A stretch of DNA of 64,000 nt from Bromus sterilis (taxonomy: Eukaryota; Streptophyta; Magnoliopsida; Poales; Poaceae), in assembly GCA_950022295.1 (NCBI GenBank), contig OX465600.1, forward strand, positions 300,462,031-300,526,030, written 5' to 3'. Of the stretch, positions 1 through 10,406 are shown piece after piece. The notes beneath the pieces were generated by a model that made no database searches, had not been told where the DNA came from, and was given only the letters and a program-made list of their open reading frames with translations. The translations under genes were made by a program, and so were the position numbers. Position 1 is the first letter of the stretch, and each line of letters begins with the position of its first letter.

Positions 1-11
1 CCTCAAAAAAA

Positions 12-215
12 TTGATCGAGTGGGGTTGGAGATTTCTAGAAAAGGTGATGTTAAAAATGGGTTTTAGTTTAGATTATATGATCATGCGATATGTTTCTTC
101 TATCGGCTACAAGGTTCGGTTTAACAATACCGAGACAAAGGAGTTTCATCCGACTAGAGGCTTAAGGCAGAGAGACCCCTTGTCCCCATATTTATTTCTT
201 TTGTGCTTTGAAGGC
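12..215 (+). pseudogene. LINE reverse transcriptase fragment
   Basis: This is a piece of a plant non-LTR retrotransposon (LINE) reverse transcriptase. The reading frame ends in RGLRQRDPLSPYLFLLCFEG, which matches the conserved block RGLRQGDPLSPYLF of plant LINE enzymes, with the usual G changed to R. The window begins inside the domain and the homology stops near position 215, so the catalytic FADD box is missing. A decayed copia LTR follows directly. Confidence 0.8.
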
Positions 216-235
216 TTAAAAAGAAGAAGTTGGAG

Positions 236-1190
236 GTCTGAATGTAGTAGAAAACAAAAAAAAACGACCTACATAGCAATAATCCAAGATCATCTATGAA
301 CATTGCATACAAGGTTTAGGTCATGGCTCACCAATCGATGCAACGGAAGTAGAGTTGGCGAAAATCGTTGGTGCAGATCCCCACAACTAGGAATTTTAAT
401 GACCTCCCAACCGCGAGGATATCGATCCCTCGAACCAACCCCTCTCTATACTCGTCGGGAGCAAAGTTATTTACATTTGTGTGCAGGGCCACGTCAACCT
501 ACGCACCAGGAGAATTTCTGTCTCCGTTGTCACCTTCTTGCGGTCCTTGGAGTCCTACGGGAGACAAATCTTGGTATCTTTGCCGAGGGAAATTCACCCT
601 GTCTACATCTCAACCTTTGACTTGGGGTAGCCAACGAGGATCACTGACCAGTGTCATCAGCCCCCAAGGAAAGGGGGTGGTGGGTGGTACTGTCCAGAAC
701 CCTCCAGTACTCTTCTCGGTCATTTCGGGACCTTTCAGGACATTTCTGAACCTTTTGCGACCATTTCGAACGTTCCAGAACTATTTGGATAGGTTTCGGG
801 ATGATCCGGGTTACATTCAATGACCGCATAATTAGCCGGGGCGCTCAGCGATAAAATGGAGACCATTTCAATTGATCCAGGACTTTCCGGTACCATTCTC
901 GTATGTTCCGAAACTAGTTGGCACTACTTCAGAGTGATTCGTACATATTTTTAGATACTCAGAACTACTTTCGGTGCCCATAGGAACAATTATATATTGC
1001 TTCCACTAAACTTCTACCATACTATTATTTTAACAGTTTATTGTTTGTTAAGTGTGTGACCCAATAGGTTCGGTATTATGAAAACACTGGGTACTTATTA
1101 TCCCCCAGGTATGCATGGTCAAGGTCTTCCTTTAGTCTCCATCTGTCTTGGATATTTTCAAATAAGGTTCTTGTGGTAGGCATGTCTAGG
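236..1190 (-). mobile_element. Decayed copia LTR (inverted), with a nested LTR scrap
   Basis: The stretch from 238 (gtagtagaaaacaaaaaaa, then ccaagatcat, catacaaggtttaggtcatg) parallels the solo LTR that starts at 2130, so it is the 3' end of a copia LTR on the minus strand. The shared similarity resumes at about 655 with the run of short ttccgg-like motifs and fades near 1190. The part between about 405 and 660 is foreign and is listed separately. No terminal dinucleotides or target duplication survive. It is a heavily mutated remnant. Confidence 0.6.
405..660 (+). mobile_element. Athila-like LTR 3'-end fragment
   Basis: The stretch parallels the 3' end of the LTRs of element C (40945-42562 read on the minus strand). 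Shared landmarks are gggagcaaagttatt, gtgtgcagg, ggagtcctac, gagacaaatcttggtatct and acttggggtagccaac. Here it lies on the plus strand and is strongly diverged. It appears to be an old insertion into the decayed copia LTR around it. Boundaries are approximate. Confidence 0.55.
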
Positions 1191-2129
1191 GAGTAAACCA
1201 GCATGATCACTATCCATGAATGAGCCTACATGATCGCTTAGGGCACCCTGCCCTAACGAAGCGTTTATCCTCGAGCAACTCTTCATAGAGAATTACCGCA
1301 AAAAAAAACTCTTCATAGAGAAAAATATATAACTTGAAGCTTGTGAGTAACTTCATGATGAAACAACATTTGTGCAGGTCTAAGTGAAAAAAAAAACATC
1401 GAAAATTTACACCCATGTGAAACAGACGATGGTGCTTGTTGCTGATTTTTTTATAATTTTTCAATATAAATTTCACTGTTTCAAAAGTGCACATGAGCTC
1501 GTGCTCACGAAACCAGACTTTTCTCTTGCATGAGTAGAGATGTCTTTTTTTGTTGTTGACATAATTATGAGTAGAGATATCTACACCGCACGTGAATCAA
1601 AAGCTGGGGACGTCCTCATCGGAGCGAGGAGTGGACGAACGAACGGCAGAGACAGACATCAAAGCCTATTTTTCTTTTCTTTGAGAAGCTACGATAATAA
1701 AGTCAGGTACTCAGGTTGGATGGATGATTGTATGAATCTTGTTGTCTAACTTATAAAATTTAAAATTCTAAAAAGAAAAGTCAGGTACCCAGGTTGGATG
1801 GATGGAGACCAGACAAGGCCACGCCGGGCATTGAATTCCGCAGAGGCGGATCATGTCTTCTCAATATCATACGACAGCCATGATGGTGGTTTTACTCTCC
1901 GGCAGTCCGGCGGCACCTCCGATTGACACGGCCGTTAATCCCTCGGCCTATTCCGGCGTTTGAGTTGGAGCTCTTCTTCCTGCGCCCCTCACTATCTCCT
2001 CCACACGAGGCCACGACAGCTCGTCCATCGCTTCATCCGGTCTGATAGTCGACGCCGCCGAGGTGCAAGGTTGCACGTAGGAACTTACCAGCTAGTACTG
2101 CCTGTCGTGCTAATGATGAAGGTGTTGCA
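1191..2129. other. No recognisable gene
   Basis: I see no coding or RNA gene. A short direct repeat, gtcaggtac(t/c)caggttggatggatg, occurs near 1702 and 1784. The GC-richer part from about 1800 to 2129 could be an old genic 5' region, because the solo LTR at 2130 interrupts it. No frame is convincing. Confidence 0.4.
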
Positions 2130-4263
2130 TGTTGGGAAACGTAGTAGAAAACAAAAAAATTCGGCCTACGAATCAAGAACCCAAGATCATCCAAGAAGAT
2201 TGCATACAAGGTTTTAGGTCATGGCTCACCAACCGATGTAGCGGAAGTAGAGTTGGTGAAGCTCGTGGACGTAGTGGAAGTAGATCTCGCAAGTTCTCCC
2301 AGTAACAGCCCCTCGATCAATCCCACGAACAAGTCCCGCGATCTAGTCCCACGGACAAGTCCCATGAACAAGCTCCTCGAAGAAGGGTCGAAGGTACGAC
2401 CCCTCCATTAGTATCCACACATCCCGTAGCAGAAATCCAGCAGCGCTCCTCCGTCCAGAGATGAACGCCACCGAGAAAACTAGAGGGAGAAAACCCTAAC
2501 GGATTCCGATCTAGAACAGCGTCTAAACCGGGGTCTAATTGTGGAGCAACGGGGTTTAGAGGAGGGGGGAGGCGCATAGGGCTCGGGGACAAGTTGTGTT
2601 GCGCCCCCCACCCCTCCCCACATTATATAGGTGGCCAAGAGGCCCTTGGGGCGCAATAAGGGGGGTGGGGAGTCCAACTTGGACTCCCAAACCTCCCAAA
2701 CCTTCCCACCGGAAACCTGCCATATTGGAGAGTTGGACTTCCCACCTGGAGGGGGATTCCTTCCCCTTGGTGCGCCCCCACTCCTTGGCCGGCCAGGGCA
2801 GCCTAGGTGGCTTTCCCCCAAGGCTAGGGGCGCAGGGGAGTGGGTGGTACTGTCCGGAACCTTCCAGAACCTTCCGGAACCTTCCATGACCTTCTAGAAG
2901 CTTCCAGGACCTTCCGGGACATACCGGGACCGTTTCGGGACATTCCGGACACTTCTTGAGCACTTCCAGGACCTTCCGAGACCGTTCTCTGACGTTCCGG
3001 AGCCATCCGGATAGTTTACAAGACCATCCGAGTTACAGTTTAAGCCACCCGATGACCGCGAAGGTTGTCGGGACGCCCAACGATTATCCGGAAACTATTC
3101 CGGTTGATCCAGGACTTCCCCAGTACCATTCTCATATGTTCCGGAACCACCTGGGACTACTCCAGAGTGATCCGGACATAACCTTAAATACCCAGAACTA
3201 CTTCTGGTGCCCTTATGAACAATTCCATAAATCTCCGGAACTACTTCCGGTACCCGTATGAACTATTCTGCTTTGCTTCCACTAAACCTTCTACCATACT
3301 AGTATTCTAACAGACTACTGCTCGTTAAGTGTGTGACCCAATAGGTTCGGTATAATGCGGACATGACTCAGAACATCTTCCGGACATAGGTCAACAGCCT
3401 TTCGTCAATAGCCAATAATCAACAGCGGAGCCATGGACACCCATGTTGACTCCCGCACATACACGAAGAAACTTCGAGTGAACCATTATGTTTATTCATG
3501 TACCATTCCCTTTGCTTCGCGATATATGACAAAGTTAGAGGAGAGAAGTTTGGCACCCATGTGTAACAACTTATGAACACAAGCCACTCGTTATCCTCTT
3601 TGCTCGTTTGTCCCTTTTCTCGTTATCGTATTCCGGTATCCCCGTGACTGAATCACAATGCGTCTGGCCAGACTATAATGGATACCGTCATACCGAGTGG
3701 GCCCAAAGTCAATATCTCTTCATCGTGAAGGAGCAAATCCCATTCTTGAACTATCACAGTCACTAGCCACACCATCTGACATACCCATAACTTATTTTAC
3801 TACTTCCCATTTACGGGAGGATTCATCTAAGAACCAAAGCATGTCTTCCTGTGTGAAGCAACTCGATACTCTCATGGTCTAAGGAATTACGTATATGATA
3901 ACATTTCATGATATGACTTATAACGTTGTTACGATGTGATCTCTAAGTATATCATTCAATACTAGGGTCGGTTCAACATCATTGTTCTGCTAACAATATG
4001 TCCCCATTGCTACTGACATCCTTGTTACAAGAACAATGTCCATGATTAAGAAAACGTAATCATCAGTTAGCACATGAGCTGGTCTTAGAGGCTAAACCAG
4101 GAACTCTTGGTGTTTACATTTCCACACATGCAAGTGAGTTTTCTTCTGAATCTCATAGTCAGGGTCATTGCAATTATAGCACAGAAATATAAACATTAAT
4201 TACGAACGTGGAAATATATATATAATAACATTTTATTATTGCCTCTAGGGCATATTTCCAACA
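2130..4263 (-). mobile_element. Solo copia LTR (BARE/Angela-like)
   Basis: The element starts TGTTGGGAAACGTAG and ends GGCATATTTCCAACA, so its ends are TG...CA, and it is flanked by the perfect 5-bp duplication TTGCA (2125-2129 and 4264-4268). On the minus strand it begins TGTTGGAAATATGCCCTAG, the typical start of Triticeae BARE/Angela/WIS-type LTRs. There is no internal domain, so it is a solo LTR left by recombination between two LTRs. At 2134 bp it is somewhat longer than the approximately 1.8 kb I recall for those families. Positions 2847-3010 hold a dense array of about 10-bp ttccggaacc-like motifs, which explains several overlapping open frames there. Confidence 0.9.
2847..3010. repeat. 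Short degenerate tandem motif array (ttccggaacc-like)
   Basis: Inside the solo LTR, the motif (a/g)accttcc(a/g)g is repeated with variation about every 10-11 bases. A diverged version is present at 700-790 in the decayed LTR, so the array is part of the LTR family rather than a local microsatellite. Confidence 0.6.
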
Positions 4264-4268
4264 TTGCA

Positions 4269-4796
4269 CGCAGGGAAGAATCACATTGTAGCTTGTGAGT
4301 TCTCATTGAATGATTAACTTTCAGTCTAATCATGGAAGAGTGCCTGAACGAGTAGGAATATATGAAGTGCTAGTATCAAACGTGTTGTTTTAATATTTTA
4401 TGTATCTTCAGTTCTTCACTTAGCAGAGTCAAAAAATAATGGCTGTGAGAATTGTATGAGGACTAATGGCAAGAAATTAATGAGAAAACCTCTCCTTTGA
4501 AAGTGCTTTAATACGAGAAGAGGAAGATGACATAAATTACATGCTGAATTGATGTTAATTATGTATATACTGGAGACAAGTTGCGGTTTAACCTCTGCTC
4601 CATGGCATTGGTTTCTAGTATGTTTGCTATAAAAAAGTCATGGCTAAATGGGCACATCAGATCAGTTTACTGAAGATCATACATGATTCAAATCCACAAG
4701 AAACAACACAAAGATCATCGGTTTGAGATACTCAACTTCAACCATGGCATTCACACGTAAAAACAAAAAACATGCATCTAGCCAGATCCAAAACTA
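4269..4796. other. No recognisable feature
   Basis: The stretch is AT-rich, has no convincing frame, and separates the solo LTR from the FRS-like remnant. Nothing further was identified. Confidence 0.4.
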
Positions 4797-5745
4797 CTAC
4801 TTATCAAAATGTAACTTTCTAACAGATGAGGACAATCTGGCTTCTTGCTGAACTCCATGTAGAATACTTGTGAATTCTCCTTGGACGAAAGGAGCATGCA
4901 AGGTCGAAGGCTGGCCATACACATCACTGGCGAATGTTGATGTTGGGGCAGTAGCATATCCGCCTTGGATGAAGGCAGAACCTATGGTCGACGGTTGACA
5001 ATATACATCATTTTCAAAGCTTGGCATAGTGGTATTAGCATCTCCATCTTGGATTAGTGGAGCAGACATGGACGAATATTGTCCGTACTCATCATGCGAT
5101 AGCGTTGATGCTATGTGCACCAAGAACCTACAACATGGAAGATAAATTATTTTAAACATGTGATTAAGTAAATATGAAAGTAAAATAATAGTAGACGGCA
5201 TATGTCTTACAATGAATTCATTTGGATAATTAGATTCCTCTCTATTTTCATTTGCTTTATTTGGATCTTCTCCTATGGTCAGTCATAAAAATCAAAATAA
5301 TATTACCTTCGATACATATTAATGGACTCAATTTTGTCTAGATTCGTATGTATCTAGTTAAGTATTTAGACTAGATGCATGTGTATCTAGACAAACTTAA
5401 GTCCATTAATATGGATCGGAGGGAGTATAAAAAAATGTACAAGCATACAATGGAAAAATAGCTTGGTACATTGGTTATGATCGAGCAATACCTTTCTTTT
5501 TAGCACTTTTCTTTTTCTTTCCTTTCTTCTTCTCTAGAGAGACGACTGATCGTTTATTTTTTGCACCTTTTACCACGGGAGGAACCCTAAACGTTATAAT
5601 ACCTTTTAATGTCTATGCAGCATAGTCAGTCGAAACAAGCGGAACCTCATGGGATTTTTCTCGCATATTGCTAAGAGAATTATCCACTTCCAAGTCAAAC
5701 TTATCTATGGCTTTCTCATAATCATCAAGAATTCCCTTGAACGTG
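4797..5745 (-). pseudogene. Possible FAR1/FRS-like gene 3' end, degraded
   Basis: On the minus strand several consecutive coding-like blocks can be read. The first, 5745 to 5485, is acidic and then lysine-rich, with RVPPVVKGAKNKRSVVSLEK followed by a K-rich tail. The second, about 5275-5210, ends in NYPNEFI followed by a GTAAGA donor. The last, 5129-4797, follows a TTGTAG acceptor and holds three imperfect repeats of the type VYGQPST...PFVQG. Proline-valine plus K-rich tails of this kind end FAR1-related (FRS) transposase-derived transcription factors, but the DNA-binding and transposase core is absent. An in-frame TAG just upstream of the first K-rich block and the Stowaway element between blocks argue for a broken gene. 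The family assignment is tentative, and it could be the tail of another nuclear protein. Confidence 0.35.
5303..5427. mobile_element. Stowaway-type MITE
   Basis: An inverted-repeat element of about 123 bp. The right end reads GGACTTAAG...GGATCGGAGGGAG followed by TA, and the left end is a weaker copy (ttaccttcgatacatattaatgg). The internal arms tgtctagat and atctagaca are also inverted. The terminal CTCCCTCCG and the TA target site are typical of Tc1/mariner-derived Stowaway MITEs. It lies in what looks like an intron of the FRS-like remnant. Confidence 0.75.
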
Positions 5746-6328
5746 TACGAATTAATCCGAAGCGTGTAGTAGATCATCCGAGGATCAAGCAATCACACGA
5801 GGCACGACACCGAGAGCAGGCCCCCGATCGCTCAGCCATGGATACTCCGGTTAGCGCGGAATTGATTGATACGGAGCGTTCAATCTGGATACTTGTCTGT
5901 TTGTCGAGCCGTGCTGATCGTGCGGAGAACGGCTAACGAGCCGAGGAGAAGTCTGCAGCGGGCGAGAGAAGGGTGCGTCGTACGATGATTCGGCAGGACA
6001 GATGGCATCAAATTACAGAAGGTATGCATAGGAGGAGGTTTGGAGCCGGTCTCCATCCAATTTTTTTCCGAATTCAAAGCAAGTCAGGTGACACGCCGGC
6101 CGCGATTAAGAAAGAAAGGAAGAAAGGTCGGAGCTCGCCGTGGCTTCCCCGCTCCTGGCCGCGCATATCGCCGCCGCTTACTATTCGCTCACTCCCTGTC
6201 GAGGGCCCAGCAGATCCACACACACCTCCGCTTACGCCCTACGCCGCCCGTCGTCTGACTGAGCCGCCGCTTAAAGCTAGCTCCCCGGCTTCCTCCTGTG
6301 CACCGTCCGGTTCCGTCCATGATTCGGC

Positions 6329-7898
6329 ATGGCGACAACTCTTCTCCTCTCCATGCTCGTCAAGCTCGCCCTCGCGGCCCTCTGTGTCGGCGCCGCCGCT
6401 TCCACGGACACCGTATCGGCCGGCCGATCGCTCGCCGGCGGTGACGCCAGGCTCGTCTCCAAGAACGGCAAGTTTGTGCTCGGCTTCTTCCAAGCACACA
6501 AGGCCAACAACGATGAGTCCAGCAGCAACAGCAGCTCCTCCTCCAAGTGGTACCTCGGGATATGGTTCAGCGCCGTCCCCGACCGGGCAACGGTTTGGGT
6601 AGCCAATCCGATCATGGACATGGACGGCGCGTCCCCGGAGCTCGCCATCTCCGCTGCCGGCGACCTCGCCGTCATCAACCGCGCCAATGGAACAACCACC
6701 TGGTCTACCACCAAATCAGCCAGTGGTGAAAGTACGGCCAAGAAGAACACGTCGGCCGTGCTCCTGAACAGCGGCAACCTCGTCCTGCTCGACGCGTCGT
6801 CGAACCAGTCCGATGAGCAACCTCGTATACTACTGTGGCAGAGCTTGGACCACCCCACCAACACTCTGCTCCCAAGCGCGAAGCTCGGCCGCGACAAGGT
6901 CACCGGGCTGACCGAATCGCCGCCTCGTCTCCAACAAGACCCCGGCCGGCCCGCTGTCGTCGGGAGCCTACTGCTACGAGGCGGACCCGGCCACTCCGCA
7001 GCTCGTCCTCAAGCTCTGCGGCTCCTCCACCACCTACTGGTCCAGCGGCGCATGGAACGGCCGGTACTTGGCCAACATCCCGGAGCTCTCGGGCAACACC
7101 CCGTCGTTCCGTTCCGGCTCGCCTTCGTGGACGACGACCGGGAGGTGTACCTCCAGTACAACGTGACGGGCGAGGCCGTCGTGACGCGCAACTTCATCGA
7201 CGCCGCCGGCCAGAACATGCACCAGGTCTGGCTGGACGCGTCGCAGAGCTGGCTCACGCTCTACGCAACGTCCAAGGTTTAGGGTTTAGCATGCGCCCGC
7301 TGTGTAGCTGCATGGAGGGCTTCTCCGTGAGTTCGCCGGAGGACTGGGCGCAAGGTGATCGGTCAGGCGGATGTGTCAGTGACACCCCGTTGGACTGTAA
7401 TTCAACCGGTGCTCGCCGCCGGCGTGGCAACGCGAGCGCGGCAGTGGCAGGTTCCGGTGACAAGTTTTTCTCCATGGCCGGTGTTAGCTTGCCTGACAAA
7501 GCTCAGATGATGCAAGCTGCTAAAAGCATGGCCGAATGCTCAGATGCTTGTCTGAAAAATTGCTCTTGTCAACCTGGTGAAGCTGGTCGGCTTCTGCTGC
7601 TGCGACGGCGACGGCAGGTTCCTCGTGTACGAGCACATGCCTCGACATCCACCTGTTCCGCGGGAGCAAGGACGGCGGCGTGTTCTTGGACTGGAGCAGC
7701 CTGTACCAGATCGCCGTGGGAGTCGCCGGAGGCCTGGCGTATCTGCTGCACGAGGGCTGCCGGGACCGCATCATCCACTGCGACGTGAAGCCGCACAACA
7801 TCCTTCTGGACGCCCCAAGATCGCCGACTTCGGGATGGCCAAGTTCGTGGGGCGAGACTTCAGCCGTTGGGATGAGAAGGCCGTCAACTTTATTAACC
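6329..7898 (+). pseudogene. G-type lectin S-receptor-like kinase pseudogene
   Basis: The frame starting at ATG 6329 encodes a hydrophobic signal peptide (about residues 1-25) and a bulb-lectin domain with WYLGIWF, TVWVANP, NSGNLVLLDA and LLWQSLDHPTNTLLP. Intact family members are plasma-membrane receptor kinases with lectin, S-locus, EGF/PAN, transmembrane and Ser/Thr kinase parts, about 800 residues. Here the frame shifts near 6915 and again near 7115. A stop follows at 7280. The EGF/PAN-like part (CSCMEGF...ACLKNCSC) lies in another frame at about 7285-7565. The PAN remainder, the transmembrane segment and the kinase ATP-binding lobe are missing. The kinase resumes at NLVKLVGFCCCDGDGRFLVYE and carries the catalytic loop IIHCDVKPHNILL and an ADFG motif before a Harbinger element ends it at 7901. 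It cannot encode a working receptor. Confidence 0.9.
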
Positions 7899-8291
7899 TT
7901 AGAGGATCTCCAGCCGCGCCCCCAAGAGGTCCCCAAGACGGTGAAACTAGCGTCGTGGGGTGAAAATTCCCCCAGCCGCGTCCCCAAGGGCCCAAATAGC
8001 GCCGGATTGGGCCAAAACTGAGTCCGGCGATCCCAACCCAAACCCAGCGCACTGGGGATCGCTTGGGGTCGCCGGATGAAAGGAAAGCGCGCGATCACGG
8101 GCGCCTTTCGCGTGCTTCCTCCCAACGGCCCCACTTGTCGGCCTCTTTCCGACGCGGCGTGCTCATCCATTCACCTCGTCTTCCTCGCTATGACGGCCGC
8201 AGGGGGAATCAATGCTCGTCGGAGTCCAGTCCAATCGCCGCCGCTCGTCCGCCGCATGTCCAGCCGCATGCACCCCCTCCGCCGCTACCGC

Positions 8292-8300
8292 TATATAAAG
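8292..8300 (+). promoter_or_regulatory. TATA box upstream of the Harbinger-borne ORF
   Basis: TATATAAAG lies 104 bases before the ATG at 8396, in a GC-rich setting followed by a C/T-rich leader. The spacing fits a plant RNA polymerase II promoter with a short 5' UTR. Activity is inferred only. Confidence 0.5.
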
Positions 8301-8395
8301 CGGGTGTGCTCGCCGTCGAGAGACACACCGCGCACCTCTTCTTCCTCCCCTGCTCGCCGCACTCTTCCTCTTTCCTCCCCTCTCGCTGCTCCGCC

Positions 8396-8836
8396 ATGAA
8401 TCCCTACCGCGGCCAGAACGGCATCCGCCGCGCCCTCATCCGCGCCGAGGCCATCCTTCTGGCCGAGGGAAACTACCCTTGTCCGGTAGGCTTGCGTCTG
8501 CCGCGCAGGTAGGTGCTCAGCGCCGCCGGCGTGCCGGTGCCGCCTCTGCCTCCTCAGGGACAGGAGTTCGAGCGGGAGGTTCTCGCCGTCCGCGCCACCA
8601 TGACCGCCGAAGAATTCGTCGATCCGGCGAATGCGCCGAACAACATTGCGCGCTGGACGGCCTACTTCGAGGAGCGCCGCAACCAGGCGCTCGTCTCCGT
8701 CCAAGGTCTGAAGCCTGTGGCCGGCCCAGGGAACCGGCTCGGCCGGATCCTGTGGTGGAGCGCCGAGGGGCGCACGCTCGTCTCCGTCCTCTACCACATC
8801 CAGGACGGCAACCAGCCGCGCCTAGAGTACCCATGA
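8396..8836 (+). pseudogene. Unidentified ORF carried by the Harbinger-type element
   Basis: One frame runs from MNPYRGQNGIRRALI at 8396 to QPRLEYP and a stop at 8834-8836, 147 codons, broken only by a TAG at 8510-8512. Either side of that stop the frame looks coding: mixed composition, tryptophans at IARWTAYFEERR and ILWWSAEGRTLV, and no further stops in GC-rich DNA. It has no signal peptide, membrane segment or familiar DNA-binding motif, and it resembles neither the Harbinger transposase nor its Myb-like partner as I know them. The TATA box upstream suggests a former or conserved transcription unit. I do not recognise the family. Confidence 0.5.
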
Positions 8837-8849
8837 AGGGGTGACGACG

Positions 8850-8955
8850 AGCGGCGTCGATGGTGCAACGGAGTAGAGCAGCGTCGGTGGTGCAGCGGAG
8901 GCGAGTAGCGTCGACGGTGCAGCGGAGGCGAGCTGCGTCGATGGTGCAGCAGATG
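8850..8955. repeat. Minisatellite, about 30-bp unit
   Basis: Three to four imperfect units of the form gcgtcgatggtgcagcggag(gcgagta) follow the ORF inside the Harbinger-type element. Units differ by a few bases. Confidence 0.7.
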
Positions 8956-9250
8956 CACCATCCTAGTTTTTAAATTTTCTGATGAATCTATGTAACAGTA
9001 GGCCAAATATTATCGCATATTATGTAAAATTCCCCAAATATTAATGAATTTTCGCCGAATTTGCTCTATGTTCATGAGTTCCGCCGAACTTGGACGAAAT
9101 TGGGTCGAACTTGGGGGGGGGGGGGCGTTTTGGGGCCGCGACTGGGTAGCCGCCCCCCCAGGACCTATCGCCGCGTCGGTCGCCCCCAAGCGGCGCTAAA
9201 AATAGTGCCGCAAAACGTCCTGGGGGGGCGAACGGCTGGAGATGCTCTTA

Positions 9251-9709
9251 CTAGATCATTGATGACGCGCGTTGGTGTGTCCGTCTATTTTGTCTCTTGG
9301 TTGTTAAGGATGTAAAGTACTTTCTATATGTTTGTTTGGAATGCTTTGAAGTATCGTGTTTTATTGTAGCTTGTGCTTGTATGTTTCATTAAAAAATAAT
9401 GATATGTAATTGAAGAAGAATCTGACATGTTATCAACAAGTAGTGTATTGAGCTTTTTTCTTTCTTTCTTATTAGGTGGAATAAACTTGGTTTGAGCTTG
9501 GGTTTCAATTGTATGTAGTGCTTTGAATTAGGATGAGTTATACATGTTTTGTGGTAGATCATGGCCTCTTTTGGCTGACGATATCTAAAAGTATAGGGTT
9601 TTGAATTAGGATGTGGATACGTGTCTTGATAGATCTTGAATACTTTTGGTTCAAGATGGCGAGGGTTACCACACCCCTCTATTCTTTGGATAGAGGGGTA
9701 GAAAGTATT
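9251..9709. other. No recognisable gene
   Basis: AT-rich DNA between the Harbinger-type element and the young copia element. It continues at 15031 on the other side of the copia insertion. No coding or RNA signal was found. Confidence 0.4.
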
Positions 9710-9884
9710 TGTTGGTGTATGGAAAATGTAATTAGGTGTCTTCTTAGGGTCTAAAATGTAAATTGTACAAAGGAATATAAATTAGTACAGAGAGAAGGGA
9801 TCGGTGAGGAACGATCCAGAATTTCCCCAAATGCTCTCTTCAATCCCTAGCTCAAATCTCTCAGATCTCTGATGATTCACAACA
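9710..9884 (+). repeat. 5' LTR of the young copia element
   Basis: A 175-bp LTR with TGTTGG...CAACA ends, matching 14851-15025 at all but one position. Confidence 0.95.
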
Positions 9885-10406
9885 TGGAATCAGAGCAGGT
9901 TATTCCTGTGTGATTTCGATCTTGGTGACGACTGATCGCGGTGCTGTGTCGCCGTGATTTACGGCCGCGGGCATTCGATCTGCCGCTGTTCGCGAGCGGC
10001 TGCTGTGTCCTACGACTATCATCTCGAAGCTACGATAAGGAGAGCTACGAGCCTGCGACCAACCTACGGCTGCATGTCGATCTTCCGTCCGGTGCAGCTG
10101 TGAATACTTCGATTCCAGTGCTGTTGTGCCGTCCGTTCTATGCAGTAAGCTGGCTTCCTGTAGCAAATTGATAGTGACAGTAGTACTTGTGGTTGGCTTT
10201 GGAAAACTGAGATTAGTGTTGCCGGATAGATCATCCCTGCTTGATGGCCGGATTTAAATACTTGTGCAGCCCGTGTGCATTTGGAAGCTACTTGCGCTAG
10301 TATATTTAGTAGCAACTTGTCAACTCTGCTTATACTCTGTTTGTGCTGCCTGTGTGTGCTAAAAAACCGGTCTGAGTGATTAGCCCTTGTTTGGTGTTGA
10401 TAAATC

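Larger units (their letters stand above)
7902..9247. mobile_element. PIF/Harbinger-type non-autonomous element
   Basis: The ends are inverted: GAGGATCTCCAGCCG at 7902, and the right end reads as GAGCATCTCCAGCCG on the other strand, with one mismatch. TTA flanks both sides (7899-7901 and 9248-9250), the duplication typical of PIF/Harbinger. At 1346 bp it is larger than a usual Tourist MITE and has no recognisable transposase. It is GC-rich and carries a TATA box, a 146-codon ORF and a minisatellite. It disrupts the activation-loop region of the receptor-kinase pseudogene. Confidence 0.8.

Noticed and set aside
2317..3006. Several open frames of 90-135 codons on both strands.
   Set aside because: They are produced by the short tandem ttccgg-type motifs within the solo LTR and have no coding character.
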